From: a virus
Virus record (IMG/VR): IMGVR_UViG_3300025141_000234
Coordinates: 1 to 41,433 of that record
Direction: 5' to 3' (one strand)
Length of the DNA: 41,433 bases
The notes below the pieces were generated by a model. It was not told the origin of the DNA and ran no database searches. It worked only from the letters and a program-made list of their open reading frames with translations. Within the stretch, counting starts at the first letter, position 1. Every line of letters starts with the position of its first letter. The position numbers and the translations under genes were made by a program. Positions 8,619 to 16,816 of the stretch are shown piece after piece.

Positions 8619-9764
8619 ATGGCCTTTTCAGGAAGGGCTACCTATTCAAACGATACCCTGATCGGTGAAGATGTATCTGATCTGGTATCTACTATCTCAC
8701 CTTTCGAAACTCCGTTACTGGACTTCTTGGGTGATGCCCCGCAATCAGCTACCAATGTCCTCCATGAATGGGTGGAAGATTCACTCAATCCCGGCACTTT
8801 ATTGGCATCATCGGCCATCGCTTCGGCCACGGCTGATACCGCTTTCCGTGTCAATGGCACCGGCAACAATTTGCAAGTGGGCGATATTCTACGTATGGTC
8901 GGCGGCAACGTGATTGCCAACGAAGAATTGATGCAAGTCACAGTGGTGACCGGTGCTAATTCGATTACTGTTAGCCGAGGTTTCGGGAGTGTTGGCCCAT
9001 CTTCACTAGCAGTCGGCGGTTCTTTGGAACTGGTTAGCAATGCCAGTTTGGAGGGGGCCGATGTTTCGGGCGATATTTCCCTCAACCGTAGCCGTCAATA
9101 CAATTTCGTGCAACAGTTCCAAAAGCCGATTGAGGTTAGCGACACCCAACGCTCAGTCAACAACTTGGGCGGGATTGACGACGAATACAGTTACCAGCTA
9201 GAGCAAAGAACCAAGGAGATCTTGCGTGACTTGGAGAAAGCGGTCATCTTGGGCGCGGCTTCGGGTAACAGCTTCGGTTCATTAACCGCCTATCGGTCAA
9301 TGAAAGGTATCTGGCGTTCAATCGCTACCAACCAACAAACCACCACCGCCGCTTTGACCGAAACTTTCTTGGGCGATACTATCGTCAAGTCAGCTTGGGA
9401 TAACGGTGGCGATGATGTTGACCTGATCGTGGCTGATGCGGAATGGAAACGAGCTATTGACGGCTTCATTGACTCTCGCATCCGAGTGACTGATGATGCG
9501 GATACCTTCCGCACCGAAGTAACCTACTATGAGTCTAGCTTCGGTCGTCAAGTAGTCTTACCGCCTAACCGTCACATGCCATACAAATCGGCGATGGTCT
9601 TGGCCTCGGATCGGATTGAAGTGGTGCCGTTACAAGGCCGCTCATTCCAACACGAATCGCTAGCCAAAACCGGCCATGCTACCAAAGGTGTAGTGGTCGG
9701 TGAATACACGGTGGCGGTGATGAACGAATCCGGTCATGCCAGAGGTGTTGACACAGACGCTTAA
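8619..9764 (+). CDS. Major capsid protein (HK97 fold, SU10/DUF5309-like)
   Basis: The main shell protein, 381 residues. The N-terminus runs through EDVSDLVSTISPFETPLLDFLG and then HEWVEDSLNPG, the pattern of SU10-type capsid proteins (DUF5309). Residues about 68-150 form a Val/Gly/Thr-rich insertion (VGDILRMVGG, ITVSRGFG) that reads as an inserted beta domain. After it come DISLNRSRQYNFVQQF, the helix LEQRTKEILRDLEKAVILG (spine helix), and a C-terminal part with VVLPPNRHMPYKSAMVL and GRSFQHESLAKTGHATKGVVVGEYTV. The start follows AAAGGAATAAC. There is no long N-terminal delta domain, consistent with a separate scaffold gene upstream. Family call from memory of the pattern; role is supported by synteny. 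Confidence 0.93.
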   Translation: MAFSGRATYSNDTLIGEDVSDLVSTISPFETPLLDFLGDAPQSATNVLHEWVEDSLNPGTLLASSAIASATADTAFRVNGTGNNLQVGDILRMVGGNVIANEELMQVTVVTGANSITVSRGFGSVGPSSLAVGGSLELVSNASLEGADVSGDISLNRSRQYNFVQQFQKPIEVSDTQRSVNNLGGIDDEYSYQLEQRTKEILRDLEKAVILGAASGNSFGSLTAYRSMKGIWRSIATNQQTTTAALTETFLGDTIVKSAWDNGGDDVDLIVADAEWKRAIDGFIDSRIRVTDDADTFRTEVTYYESSFGRQVVLPPNRHMPYKSAMVLASDRIEVVPLQGRSFQHESLAKTGHATKGVVVGEYTVAVMNESGHARGVDTDA

Positions 9765-9801
9765 CCCTAACACAATTGCCCATCGCAGGAAATTGTTTAT
9801 T

Positions 9802-10020
9802 ATGCCTATGCTCGATTTAGCTGATATTGAAGTGCTGAAAAGTTTTATGACCCACAATATCCATCAACCCTTCAACCCCAAATACTTGATCCGGTTTCGG
9901 CGGGTGTTACCGGTTTTATTACAAGATTACGAGAAACTGTGCTACGAAAATGATGCTTTGTTAAAAACTAACCGGCTATTGGAAAAGGAACTGGTCAAAG
10001 GGCAAGAGGCGGCAGAATGA
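9802..10020 (+). CDS. Small protein between capsid and glycosyltransferase genes
   Basis: A 72-residue protein of unknown family. I start it at 9802 (MPMLDLADIEVLKSF) because AGGA at 9787-9790 precedes that ATG, whereas the longer frame starting at 9736 would run into the capsid gene. The C-terminal half is a helix with heptad-like leucines (LLKTNRLLEKELVKGQ). Its stop overlaps the start of the large glycosyltransferase gene as ATGA, so the two are probably co-translated and this protein could be a partner of the enzyme. No catalytic motif is visible. Confidence 0.7.
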   Translation: MPMLDLADIEVLKSFMTHNIHQPFNPKYLIRFRRVLPVLLQDYEKLCYENDALLKTNRLLEKELVKGQEAAE

Positions 10021-12998
10021 AATATAATATCGCCTTCTATTGCCAATCAGTACCCTTTTCGGCAGAGACTATCAAGCTGGAGAAATCTTTAGGTGGTAGT
10101 GAAACAGCTTTGGTTTATATGGCCAATGCTTTGGCCCAACGAGGCCATCAGGTCACGGTCTTCACTCAATTTCAAAACGAAGATCATCAAGGGCGGTATA
10201 ACGGGGTCAAATGGGCTGATAGCCAGTATTTCCCTGATATGTGCCACAGTATCGAATGGGATATATTTATCTCCCAACGCTACTATCCAGTGATGGCTAA
10301 TAATGTCCGGGCCAAGTATCGTGGTTTATGGGTTGAGGATGTGTTGGAAGCTGGTATCAAGGCTGAATATGCCGGCAGTTTATGGCAAACAGATCAGATC
10401 CTTTATGTCAGTGATTGGCAACGGAAAAATTACGAATCTATCTTACCTAGTGGCATAGAGAAGCTAGCCTTTGTTACTAAGAACGGCATTGATTTGGATA
10501 CGGTCGATGACAGTTTGGTGGCTGAAAAAGATCCCAACCAGATGATCTATATTAGCCGGCCAGAACGAGGGTTGTTCCCACTGTTACAAATCTTTCCTCA
10601 GATGCGGGAGTTACGGCCTGACCTGAAATTAAAGGTTTGTCGCTACTATTCAATGTACGAGAACAACCCGGACGTGAAGCGGATTTGTGAGCAAGCGGAT
10701 CGTATGGTAGCTCATACCGAAGGGGTGGAATATTTGGGTAATTTGAACAAAGCCCAATTATATAAACATATCTCCAGATCAGCTTTAATGTTGTATCCGG
10801 GTGTACCGACTTTCGATGAAACCTCTTGCATCGCCGCTTTGGAAGCTCAAGCCTGTCGAACCCCAATGGTAGCCACCAACCGTGGAGGATTAGTCGAGAC
10901 TTTATGGCCGTTTGCTGGTGCTTTGATCGACGGTGATGCTTATAGTGACGGTTACCAGCGCGAATTTATCGCCCAAGCCTTCGATCTGTTGGACGATTCT
11001 GCCCGTTACCGTGAAGCCCAAAAAACGGGTCGTGAGTGGGTAGTTGACAATTATCAATATCACACTATTGCTGAGGAATGGGAACAGAATTTCGATCAGT
11101 TCTTTAAAACTCGATTTGAAACCTATACCCCTCAAATATTTGACAACCTGTTACATCACGACGATTTTGTTACCGCTTACCATATGCAAGAGGAAGACGG
11201 TATTAGCCAAGAGCAACGTGACCGCTTGGATTCCCAACTCAACCAAACCCATACTGAACAGCAATACGAAGATGGGACAGAAGATCCAGCTGTTGAATTC
11301 TCCTTTTTTGAAACTGGCTATCATGGCCGATTAGAAACGGTCTTGCAATTGATCGACCCCAAAAAAAGCCAAATGGAGCCAGCTAACATCATGGATTATG
11401 GCTGTGGCGGAGGTGTCTTTGCCAGTGCCTTGCAACGAATGTTCCCTTCGGCCCAAGTTTTGGGTATAGATTTCAGTCAAGGTGTTGTGGACAAGGGCAA
11501 CCAATTCATAGCCGACCAGAAATGGGAGCAACGGAAACCGCATCTGCACCAAGCTGATTTGATGGATGCATCCAGCTTGCAAGAGATCAAGGTTGAGGGT
11601 GATGTCCGGTTCTCTTTAGAGGGCCAGAAATATGATTTGATCTTTTGTGGCGAATTATTGGAACACTATGCTGAACCAATGGAACTGGTTTTGACCTTGG
11701 AAGACTTGCTAACCGATGATGGTTGGCTGGTGTGGACAGTCCCCAACGGCCCATTCGTAGAGATGGCCACCAATGACAGGGAGCGGAACCAACGGACGCA
11801 CCGAATCCATTGGGAATACAACACGGTGGAAGAAGTCTTTAGCCAGAAGGACGGGTATCAGGCCCGTTATATCTGCATCAATAATTCCACCGGATGTCGG
11901 GGCTTGGAAAAGGGCCATTATGTCTTCCGCCACCAAAAGGGCGGTCAATACGGCGAGATAGATTTCGACAAGAAAGCCAAGCTGACTCGACCTTACCAAA
12001 AGATTAGTGTTTGCATGATTGCCCAGAACAACGAACAGGATATAGGCCGTTGTTTGGATTCGGTCAAAGGGGTAGCTGACGAGATTATTTTGGCCCACAA
12101 TCAATCAACCGACAAGACGGTGGAGATCGCCAAACAGTATGGGGCTAAGATCATCGAATTGCCAGAAAAATGGCCAGCCGCTCCGGATTGGGCACCTAAT
12201 CCGGGCAACTTTTCGTGGATGCGGAACGAGTCGGTTGATCCGGCCAACGGTGATTGGATTCTGTGGATTGATACTGACGAAGAATTGCGTAACGGTGATC
12301 TGTTGGGCAAGTATCTACAGACCCGACTTTATGACGGATATGTCTTGCGTCAGGTTCATTTGATGGTTGACGCTGACCAAAGGCATGATACCCCGGTTAG
12401 GCTGTACCGTAACGGGGCCGGGTTCAAGTTTTATGGTTGCATCCATGAACATGCCCATCGGAGTCTAAACGAACCGATAGAACCGTCATTTGAGTTGCCA
12501 TCGACCGACATCATCCATTATGGCTATGTGACGGAAGATGTGCGCCAAATCAAGTGTAAAGAACGGAATATCGGACTGTTAAAACTGGATCGAGCTGTGC
12601 ATCCTGATAGGTTGTTAGGTTGGGTCTTGTTAGCACGGGAATATATTAATATGGTGGGCTGGGAACGGCAAGAAACCCCGGACCAACCTTTAAGCCAGAC
12701 TTCCGAACGACGGTTGCGGGAAGTGTTACGCATTTTCCACGATGAAGATCTTAATTTGGCTGATCCAGAGGGCCGTTATTACAAACTGATATTCCCTATT
12801 TATCAGGTGGCTTTGAAACTGTTACAAGTAGGGTTCGGGGCCAAAATAGATGTTCAGATAACGGATAACGGTCAAGATATGCGCTTCTTGGATCAGGACG
12901 ATTTGGAGAAGCATTTACAGTTCCAAATTAAGGACTTGGAGAAACAAGTCTTCACCTTGACCAGAGATAAAACCTATTTAACTCAAGTGGAGGGCTAA
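10017..12998 (+). CDS. Trifunctional GT4 glycosyltransferase - SAM methyltransferase - GT2 glycosyltransferase fusion
   Basis: A 993-residue protein with three enzyme modules. Residues 1-380 are a GT-B glycosyltransferase of the GT4 kind: LGGSETALVYMANAL near 25, and an EX7E pair at E268/E276 in PTFDETSCIAALEAQ that would hold the nucleotide-sugar donor. Residues about 430-640 are a class I SAM-dependent methyltransferase, with motif I MDYGCGGG at 459 and later FCGELLEHY and VWTVPNGPF. Residues about 660-900 are a GT-A/GT2 glycosyltransferase (SVCMIAQNNEQDIGRCLDS, ADEIILAHNQSTDKT) with a DXD-like metal site at D752/D754. No membrane segment is visible, so it should be cytosolic. It lies in the head operon between capsid and connector genes, which suggests it builds and methylates a glycan on a virion protein or another phage-specific acceptor; the acceptor is not evident. 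Domain calls are strong, the substrate is unknown. Confidence 0.93.
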   Translation: MKYNIAFYCQSVPFSAETIKLEKSLGGSETALVYMANALAQRGHQVTVFTQFQNEDHQGRYNGVKWADSQYFPDMCHSIEWDIFISQRYYPVMANNVRAKYRGLWVEDVLEAGIKAEYAGSLWQTDQILYVSDWQRKNYESILPSGIEKLAFVTKNGIDLDTVDDSLVAEKDPNQMIYISRPERGLFPLLQIFPQMRELRPDLKLKVCRYYSMYENNPDVKRICEQADRMVAHTEGVEYLGNLNKAQLYKHISRSALMLYPGVPTFDETSCIAALEAQACRTPMVATNRGGLVETLWPFAGALIDGDAYSDGYQREFIAQAFDLLDDSARYREAQKTGREWVVDNYQYHTIAEEWEQNFDQFFKTRFETYTPQIFDNLLHHDDFVTAYHMQEEDGISQEQRDRLDSQLNQTHTEQQYEDGTEDPAVEFSFFETGYHGRLETVLQLIDPKKSQMEPANIMDYGCGGGVFASALQRMFPSAQVLGIDFSQGVVDKGNQFIADQKWEQRKPHLHQADLMDASSLQEIKVEGDVRFSLEGQKYDLIFCGELLEHYAEPMELVLTLEDLLTDDGWLVWTVPNGPFVEMATNDRERNQRTHRIHWEYNTVEEVFSQKDGYQARYICINNSTGCRGLEKGHYVFRHQKGGQYGEIDFDKKAKLTRPYQKISVCMIAQNNEQDIGRCLDSVKGVADEIILAHNQSTDKTVEIAKQYGAKIIELPEKWPAAPDWAPNPGNFSWMRNESVDPANGDWILWIDTDEELRNGDLLGKYLQTRLYDGYVLRQVHLMVDADQRHDTPVRLYRNGAGFKFYGCIHEHAHRSLNEPIEPSFELPSTDIIHYGYVTEDVRQIKCKERNIGLLKLDRAVHPDRLLGWVLLAREYINMVGWERQETPDQPLSQTSERRLREVLRIFHDEDLNLADPEGRYYKLIFPIYQVALKLLQVGFGAKIDVQITDNGQDMRFLDQDDLEKHLQFQIKDLEKQVFTLTRDKTYLTQVEG

Positions 12999-13001
12999 AT
13001 T

Positions 13002-13595
13002 ATGGCTGTCAGAGCAACGATGGCTGACTTGATAACTTATACTCGCTATCTGGTAACGGATGAGGCTTCAGCCACTTTCACTGATCAGAAAGTGCAGGAT
13101 GTATTGGATCAGCATCGGACCCATTTTGACTATATCTTGCTGGATCGTGATAGCGATTACCGGTATTACTATAGCCGAGGATGGCGGGGCGATGATGTGT
13201 CATTGAATCGGATTCCGCGCAGTAATTATCCGATCCAAGTGCCGGATTTTAGCCTTTATACCAAGGTCGGTTTCTTTGAGACTGATTACACGTTACGGGA
13301 TGGTAGGACTGAAGACAATACTAGCCACACGGCCGATGATGCCAACCTATTCGACGGCACTTATACCTTCAGCACCACGCCAGATACTGACCTCTATTTC
13401 TTCGGCAAAGGTTATAACGTTTGGAGAGCGGCGGGCGATCTGTTGAGTTGGACACCCGACTTTGGCCGTTTGCCTCTGGATAGCAACAGTCGAGGAAGTG
13501 TCAATGAGAGTTATGCTTGGAAAGATAAAATCGAGCAATACTACAATCGGGGCATGGGCCTCAATAAACGGGTGCCAAAACTATATCGAGCATGA
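13002..13595 (+). CDS. Probable head-tail connector (adaptor) protein
   Basis: A 197-residue protein starting AVRATMADLITYTRYLV, with a helical N-terminus resembling gp6/gp15-type adaptors (an early helix, then SATFTDQKVQDVLDQH). It ends in a helical tail, AWKDKIEQYYNRGMGLNKR. The aromatic and Asp-rich middle (YRYYYSRGWRGDDV) is divergent. It is the first gene after the glycosyltransferase fusion and heads the block of small connector genes, overlapping the next start as ATGA. Assignment rests on N-terminal pattern and synteny. Confidence 0.7.
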   Translation: MAVRATMADLITYTRYLVTDEASATFTDQKVQDVLDQHRTHFDYILLDRDSDYRYYYSRGWRGDDVSLNRIPRSNYPIQVPDFSLYTKVGFFETDYTLRDGRTEDNTSHTADDANLFDGTYTFSTTPDTDLYFFGKGYNVWRAAGDLLSWTPDFGRLPLDSNSRGSVNESYAWKDKIEQYYNRGMGLNKRVPKLYRA

Positions 13596-13783
13596 AAGAC
13601 TTTAATAGTATGCGGATTATCTGTTACTTGTCCGGGCAGATCTCGGACCAGAAATGGCAAGAGATGTTGAACCAAAACGAGGAACTCCAACGCCGATGGT
13701 CATTGTTGGAACGGGAAGAAGTGGGTGACATGATGCGGATGGGCGATCAGATGAGGGCGGTTTGTCAGGTAGCGGCAAAATGA
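13592..13783 (+). CDS. Small hypothetical protein in the connector block
   Basis: A 63-residue protein, hydrophilic and probably helical (LNQNEELQRRWSLLEREEVGDMMRMGD), with no recognisable domain. It overlaps both neighbours through ATGA junctions, so it lies in a translationally coupled chain and is very likely expressed. Confidence 0.65.
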   Translation: MKDFNSMRIICYLSGQISDQKWQEMLNQNEELQRRWSLLEREEVGDMMRMGDQMRAVCQVAAK

Positions 13784-14118
13784 ATCTGTTCATTAATACC
13801 ACCGATATTTCGACCGTTACCATCCAACAGGAAACGGCTACTCAAGATGCCAGCTTCAATTATGTGACGGGCAGTCCGACAGCTTTACAGGCCGATGCTC
13901 AGGTAGATTTGCAACCGACGGTGGCTTCTATGTCGGACAATGCGACAGGTTCCGCCTACAGGTCGACTCACACTATGTACAGCCAAAGATATGCTAATGT
14001 TCTGTCGGCCTATCCGTCAGGCGGAGTGGTAGTGGTTTTGGGTAGCACCACCTTTGATGTATTGGGAATTGAGGATTGGGCCAGCCATATGGAGACCTCT
14101 CTACAGGAGCGGATGTAA
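13780..14118 (+). CDS. Probable head-closure (stopper) protein
   Basis: A 112-residue, mostly beta protein (VTIQQETATQDASFNYV, VVVVLGSTTFDVLGIEDWASH). The pattern of a closing strand followed by V-x-G-I-x-D resembles SPP1 gp16-like stoppers that plug the connector after packaging. I use the ATG at 13780, which overlaps the upstream stop as ATGA; the longer frame beginning at a TTG at 13762 lacks support. Between adaptor and tail-completion genes, the position fits. Moderate confidence in the function, high in the frame. Confidence 0.7.
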   Translation: MNLFINTTDISTVTIQQETATQDASFNYVTGSPTALQADAQVDLQPTVASMSDNATGSAYRSTHTMYSQRYANVLSAYPSGGVVVVLGSTTFDVLGIEDWASHMETSLQERM

Positions 14119-14119
14119 T

Positions 14120-14230
14120 ATGCCTCTCAAATGCAATTACAAAATCAAGAAACGTCCCGGCCGAAAACCGAAGCCGCGTCGCAAACAACGCAAGCAAGGC
14201 AAATATCGTTCATTCTCCCGTCAAGGCTAA
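14120..14230 (+). CDS. 36-residue highly basic protein
   Basis: A very short gene with good context: CAGGAGCGG lies just upstream of the ATG, the ATG begins two bases after the preceding stop, and its own stop directly abuts the next start at 14231. The product (MPLKCNYKIKKRPGRKPKPR at its start) is about half Lys and Arg, with an RPGRKPKPRRK core resembling an AT-hook, and ends SFSRQG. It could bind DNA or RNA, or act as a charged virion or neck component. It resembles no family I can name. Confidence 0.7.
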   Translation: MPLKCNYKIKKRPGRKPKPRRKQRKQGKYRSFSRQG

Positions 14231-14575
14231 ATGATGTTGCAAGCCAAACAGAACGTGGAAAAGTTCGTGGCCCGTCAGCTGGATCGGGTAATCGACAAGA
14301 TTGAGACTAAAGGCGAGGCTTTCTTGGATTATTTGGGACGGCAGAGCGTCAATAATAGCCGTGACGGTAATCGGCCCGGTGCTTGGATAGATCGCTCCGG
14401 TAATTTGAGGGCCAGTATCGAGCATAGGTTATTTGAGGGTTCGGCCGGGCCATATGCCAAGATATTCGCGGTGATGGAATATGCTGTCCATGTCCATTTC
14501 CGTGACGGTTATCGAGTCTTGGTCAAACCCACTAAAGCCGAAGCCAAAAAAGCTATGCGGGAATTCAAGTTGTAA
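14231..14575 (+). CDS. Probable neck/tail-completion protein (HK97 gp10-like)
   Basis: A 114-residue protein with the order expected of gp10-like neck proteins: an N-terminal helix (VEKFVARQLDRVIDKIETKGEA), then RPGAWIDRSGNLRASIEHRL, where W-x-D-x-TG-x-LR-x-SI is the hallmark, and a final segment (YAVHVHFRDGYRVLV) followed by a basic helix. It lies between the stopper and tail terminator, as in other siphophages. The translation start is either of two consecutive ATGs at 14231 and 14234. Confidence 0.78.
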   Translation: MMLQAKQNVEKFVARQLDRVIDKIETKGEAFLDYLGRQSVNNSRDGNRPGAWIDRSGNLRASIEHRLFEGSAGPYAKIFAVMEYAVHVHFRDGYRVLVKPTKAEAKKAMREFKL

Positions 14576-14584
14576 GGAGGTGTA

Positions 14585-15007
14585 ATGGGTGCGGTAACAA
14601 CTGACAATTATCTGATCGGATTAGCCACCTTGGTTAATGTTTCCGGTGTGACATCGTTACTCAACGGTGGGATCACCAAAGGGCCAAAACGACCGGATGG
14701 TGTCAGCTATCCCAGCGTCAATGTTCTGGCCTCTATTAATGATGTGGGCATGGATTCCACTATCCAGAATTATGACGGCTGGTTTAATGTGTTCGTGGCT
14801 TCGGAGGATAACGGTTCGGCTGATGTGGCCACCCTGTCTTCAATAGAAAGCCAGATCATAACAGCGGCCAATGTGGAGAGGTGGACACAAGGCACCACCG
14901 TTTGCAAATCACAATTCTTTCTCGGCACTCTCGGCCCGTTATGGGATGCTTTAGAGGCCGATGTTCATTATTTGACAGTTAGGTTCCGGTCTTATATTAG
15001 TTTATGA
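14585..15007 (+). CDS. Probable tail terminator protein
   Basis: A 140-residue protein of the size and place of the ring that caps the finished tail tube and joins it to the neck. It starts MGAVTTDNYLIGLATLVNV after a strong AAGGAGGTGTA site. The middle contains YPSVNVLASIND and WFNVFVASEDNGSADVATLSSIESQI, and it ends in a beta strand, HYLTVRFRSYISL, typical of terminators. It is the last gene of the head-to-neck block; a 139-base gap follows. Function is from size, synteny and general fold pattern. Confidence 0.7.
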   Translation: MGAVTTDNYLIGLATLVNVSGVTSLLNGGITKGPKRPDGVSYPSVNVLASINDVGMDSTIQNYDGWFNVFVASEDNGSADVATLSSIESQIITAANVERWTQGTTVCKSQFFLGTLGPLWDALEADVHYLTVRFRSYISL

Positions 15008-15146
15008 AAGTTACATTTGTTAGGTTTCTCAGGCCGTTTTGTAAACTTTCTGACGGTATATATATTTTTAATTTGGAAAATATTTTTCCAGCCAAAAACT
15101 TTTGAAAGTGGGAAAATAACATAACAAACATAACATGGGAGGTTAA
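15006..15146 (+). promoter_or_regulatory. AT-rich gap with two inverted repeats ahead of the tail genes
   Basis: The longest gap in the structural operon. It holds an imperfect inverted repeat (arms 15006-15015 and 15040-15050, GAAAGTTACA/TGTAAACTTTC), a TATATATTTTTAA stretch that could serve as a -10 region near 15057-15068, and a perfect 7-bp inverted repeat with a 3-base centre at 15074-15090 (TGGAAAA/TTTTCCA). A directly repeated ACATAACA and a GGGAGG ribosome binding site then lead to the gene at 15147. It probably separates head and tail expression, as promoter, processing site or attenuator. Which one cannot be decided by eye. Confidence 0.5.
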
Positions 15147-15746
15147 ATGTCGCACCTAGAACTAGATATTGGTGCCATCCAGTATCCGCAGGTCAATGGG
15201 AGCATTATCAGGTTAGAAGATACGGCTACGGTTGATATTAGCGGTCATTATTCGGTGGCTGGTGCCACAGATGCCGAACGGCAAGAGAATTTGGAGATCG
15301 AGATGTTCAAGCGGGGCAAGGTGGCTTTAGTTGATTACGACCGCCAAAAACAGATCGACGACCATAACAAAGAGATCCAAGAATCGGTCAAGGATCTGGA
15401 AGGTGGCAAGGTTAATCAACCCACCGCACCAACGGCTCCGACCTTAACGGTTCAAGCCAGTGATGGCAAGCTGAAAGTTTCGGGGGTAGCTGATTCGGCT
15501 ACGACTCGATTAGTGGTTTCTATTACCGGTAGTGGAGATCCTAGTACCACCACCGATGAGGATGGCAACGAAGTTGATAATACTGTTCGGGTTGATTTCC
15601 AAGAAACAATCACCACCGGCTTGCCGGATTATGCAGTAGAAATAGTTGAACCAACCATAACCGTAGCTGTCAAGGTGACGGCTTATAACAAAATCGACGA
15701 TCAAGCGGTGGCTGAATCTTCATGGTCTCCACCAGCTTCAGAATAA
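15147..15746 (+). CDS. Tail-region protein with C-terminal Ig/FN3-like beta domain
   Basis: A 199-residue protein. Residues 1-95 include a charged helical segment (YDRQKQIDDHNKEIQESVKD). After a PTAPTAPT linker, residues about 98-199 read as a beta sandwich of Ig or FN3 type (LTVQASDGKLKVSGVADSA, ITVAVKVTAYNKIDDQAVAE, ending SSWSPPASE). Ig-like domains are common decorations of tail tubes and capsids and often bind carbohydrate on the cell surface. It lies directly before the tail tube gene with its own GGGAGG ribosome binding site. No enzyme motif is seen; a decoration role is inference. Confidence 0.65.
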   Translation: MSHLELDIGAIQYPQVNGSIIRLEDTATVDISGHYSVAGATDAERQENLEIEMFKRGKVALVDYDRQKQIDDHNKEIQESVKDLEGGKVNQPTAPTAPTLTVQASDGKLKVSGVADSATTRLVVSITGSGDPSTTTDEDGNEVDNTVRVDFQETITTGLPDYAVEIVEPTITVAVKVTAYNKIDDQAVAESSWSPPASE

Positions 15747-15758
15747 AGGAGAAAAATT

Positions 15759-16289
15759 ATGGCTATAACAACTGCCAATATCCTATTGGGATCAGGCACC
15801 TTTTCATGGTACGGCCTCAATATAACGGATACGCCCACAACCGGTTGGCATGATGTAGGCGGATTTCGTGACGGGGTGACAATGGCTTTTGAAGAAGACC
15901 AAGTTTTGGTGGAAGGCCAAGCAGGTGGGGCTGTTAAAGCCTTACGAGGTAGGATGGGAATTACCGTCACCACTAACCTATTAGAATCTACACTAGACAG
16001 CTTGATGGTCTCCCTATACGGTTCTGGCACCAACACCGATGTGGTTACCGCCAATACCTCTATTGAGTTCTTAGTGGCCGATCCAGTGCCAGTGCCGATC
16101 AAATTTGTGGCCGCGTCGGCTTTGGCGGCAGACGGGTTGGTGACCTATAACTTCTCGTCGGCGGTTCCGCAATTAGGACAAGATGTTTCCTATACCAAGG
16201 ACGCTGAAACCATTTTTCCTGTCACTTTCACTTGCCTGGCGATAGCCAGTGGAGCTAATTGGGGATTTGGCAAGGTTACAGACACCTAG
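15759..16289 (+). CDS. Major tail tube protein
   Basis: A 176-residue, beta-rich protein with a strong ribosome binding site (AAAGGAGAAAAATT), as expected of an abundant structural product. It opens MAITTANILLGSGTFSWYG, has a GWHDVGGFRDGVTMAFEEDQ stretch typical of tube proteins, and ends in strands (TIFPVTFTCLAIASGANWGF). It sits immediately upstream of the G/GT-type chaperone pair and the tape measure gene, the conserved siphophage order. It should polymerise into hexameric rings forming the tail tube. Confidence 0.85.
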   Translation: MAITTANILLGSGTFSWYGLNITDTPTTGWHDVGGFRDGVTMAFEEDQVLVEGQAGGAVKALRGRMGITVTTNLLESTLDSLMVSLYGSGTNTDVVTANTSIEFLVADPVPVPIKFVAASALAADGLVTYNFSSAVPQLGQDVSYTKDAETIFPVTFTCLAIASGANWGFGKVTDT

Positions 16290-16291
16290 AT

Positions 16292-16816
16292 ATGAGTGAA
16301 GATCGTCTCAATTTCCTGACAGTCAAGGTGGAAGAACTTGAGAATCAGGTCAAGAACCTTAAAGAAGGCGGTGTCGGCGATCAAGCCGAAGAACTGCGTA
16401 AGGTTATGGCTGATATTCCCGAGGTTTTCACCGTCCATCGCCGTGACGGAAACGGAGAGATGGAGAAGATCGAACTCAGTTTGCATTATCCCTCATTTTA
16501 TAAACTGGAGCTAATCTCGACCGAGGTTCAAGCTCTATTAGAATCGGTGCAAGGTGACGAGGATTTGATGGCTGAAACGGCTATCCCTCGTTTCATCATG
16601 CGCCTATTGGGTAAACAAGATCTGCGGGACCGGATCTACAAGGTTTTACAAATAGCTTTGGATCCGTTCCCCGATCCTGACCCGTCCAAATTAGAGGTGG
16701 AGATGGAGGTGATTAAACTGCTAAATCCAGCCGAAGTCATCGACGCCTTAGTCAAGGGCTCAACCCCTTTTTTCATTCAAATCTTTCAGATCCTCAACCT
16801 AAGCAAGCCAGCCTGA
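16292..16816 (+). CDS. Tail assembly chaperone, short (G-like) form
   Basis: A 174-residue protein in the position of lambda gpG, which coats the tape measure protein during tail assembly. It has an N-terminal coiled coil (LNFLTVKVEELENQVKNLKEGG) and then a mixed alpha/beta part (LSHLHYP-like stretch near 65, AIPRFIMRLLGKQDLRDRI). I start at the ATG at 16292; the frame stays open upstream to a TTG at 16259, inside the tube gene, but that is less likely. A slippery run at 16765-16774 near its 3' end would send some ribosomes into the -1 frame to make the longer form. Confidence 0.8.
   Translation: MSEDRLNFLTVKVEELENQVKNLKEGGVGDQAEELRKVMADIPEVFTVHRRDGNGEMEKIELSLHYPSFYKLELISTEVQALLESVQGDEDLMAETAIPRFIMRLLGKQDLRDRIYKVLQIALDPFPDPDPSKLEVEMEVIKLLNPAEVIDALVKGSTPFFIQIFQILNLSKPA
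16765..16774 (+). other. Programmed -1 ribosomal frameshift site
   Basis: The run CCCTTTTTTC contains two overlapping X XXY YYZ heptamers in the chaperone reading frame, C CCT TTT and T TTT TTC. The -1 frame is open from here, without a stop, to 17037, giving a fusion of about 248 residues. This is the same place and direction as the lambda G-T shift. Confidence 0.75.

Noticed and set aside
9736-9801. Longer start for the small gene after the capsid gene
   Set aside because: It would overlap the capsid 3' end, while the ATG at 9802 has AGGA upstream.
13762-13779. TTG start for the stopper gene
   Set aside because: The ATG at 13780 gives the ATGA overlap used throughout this operon.
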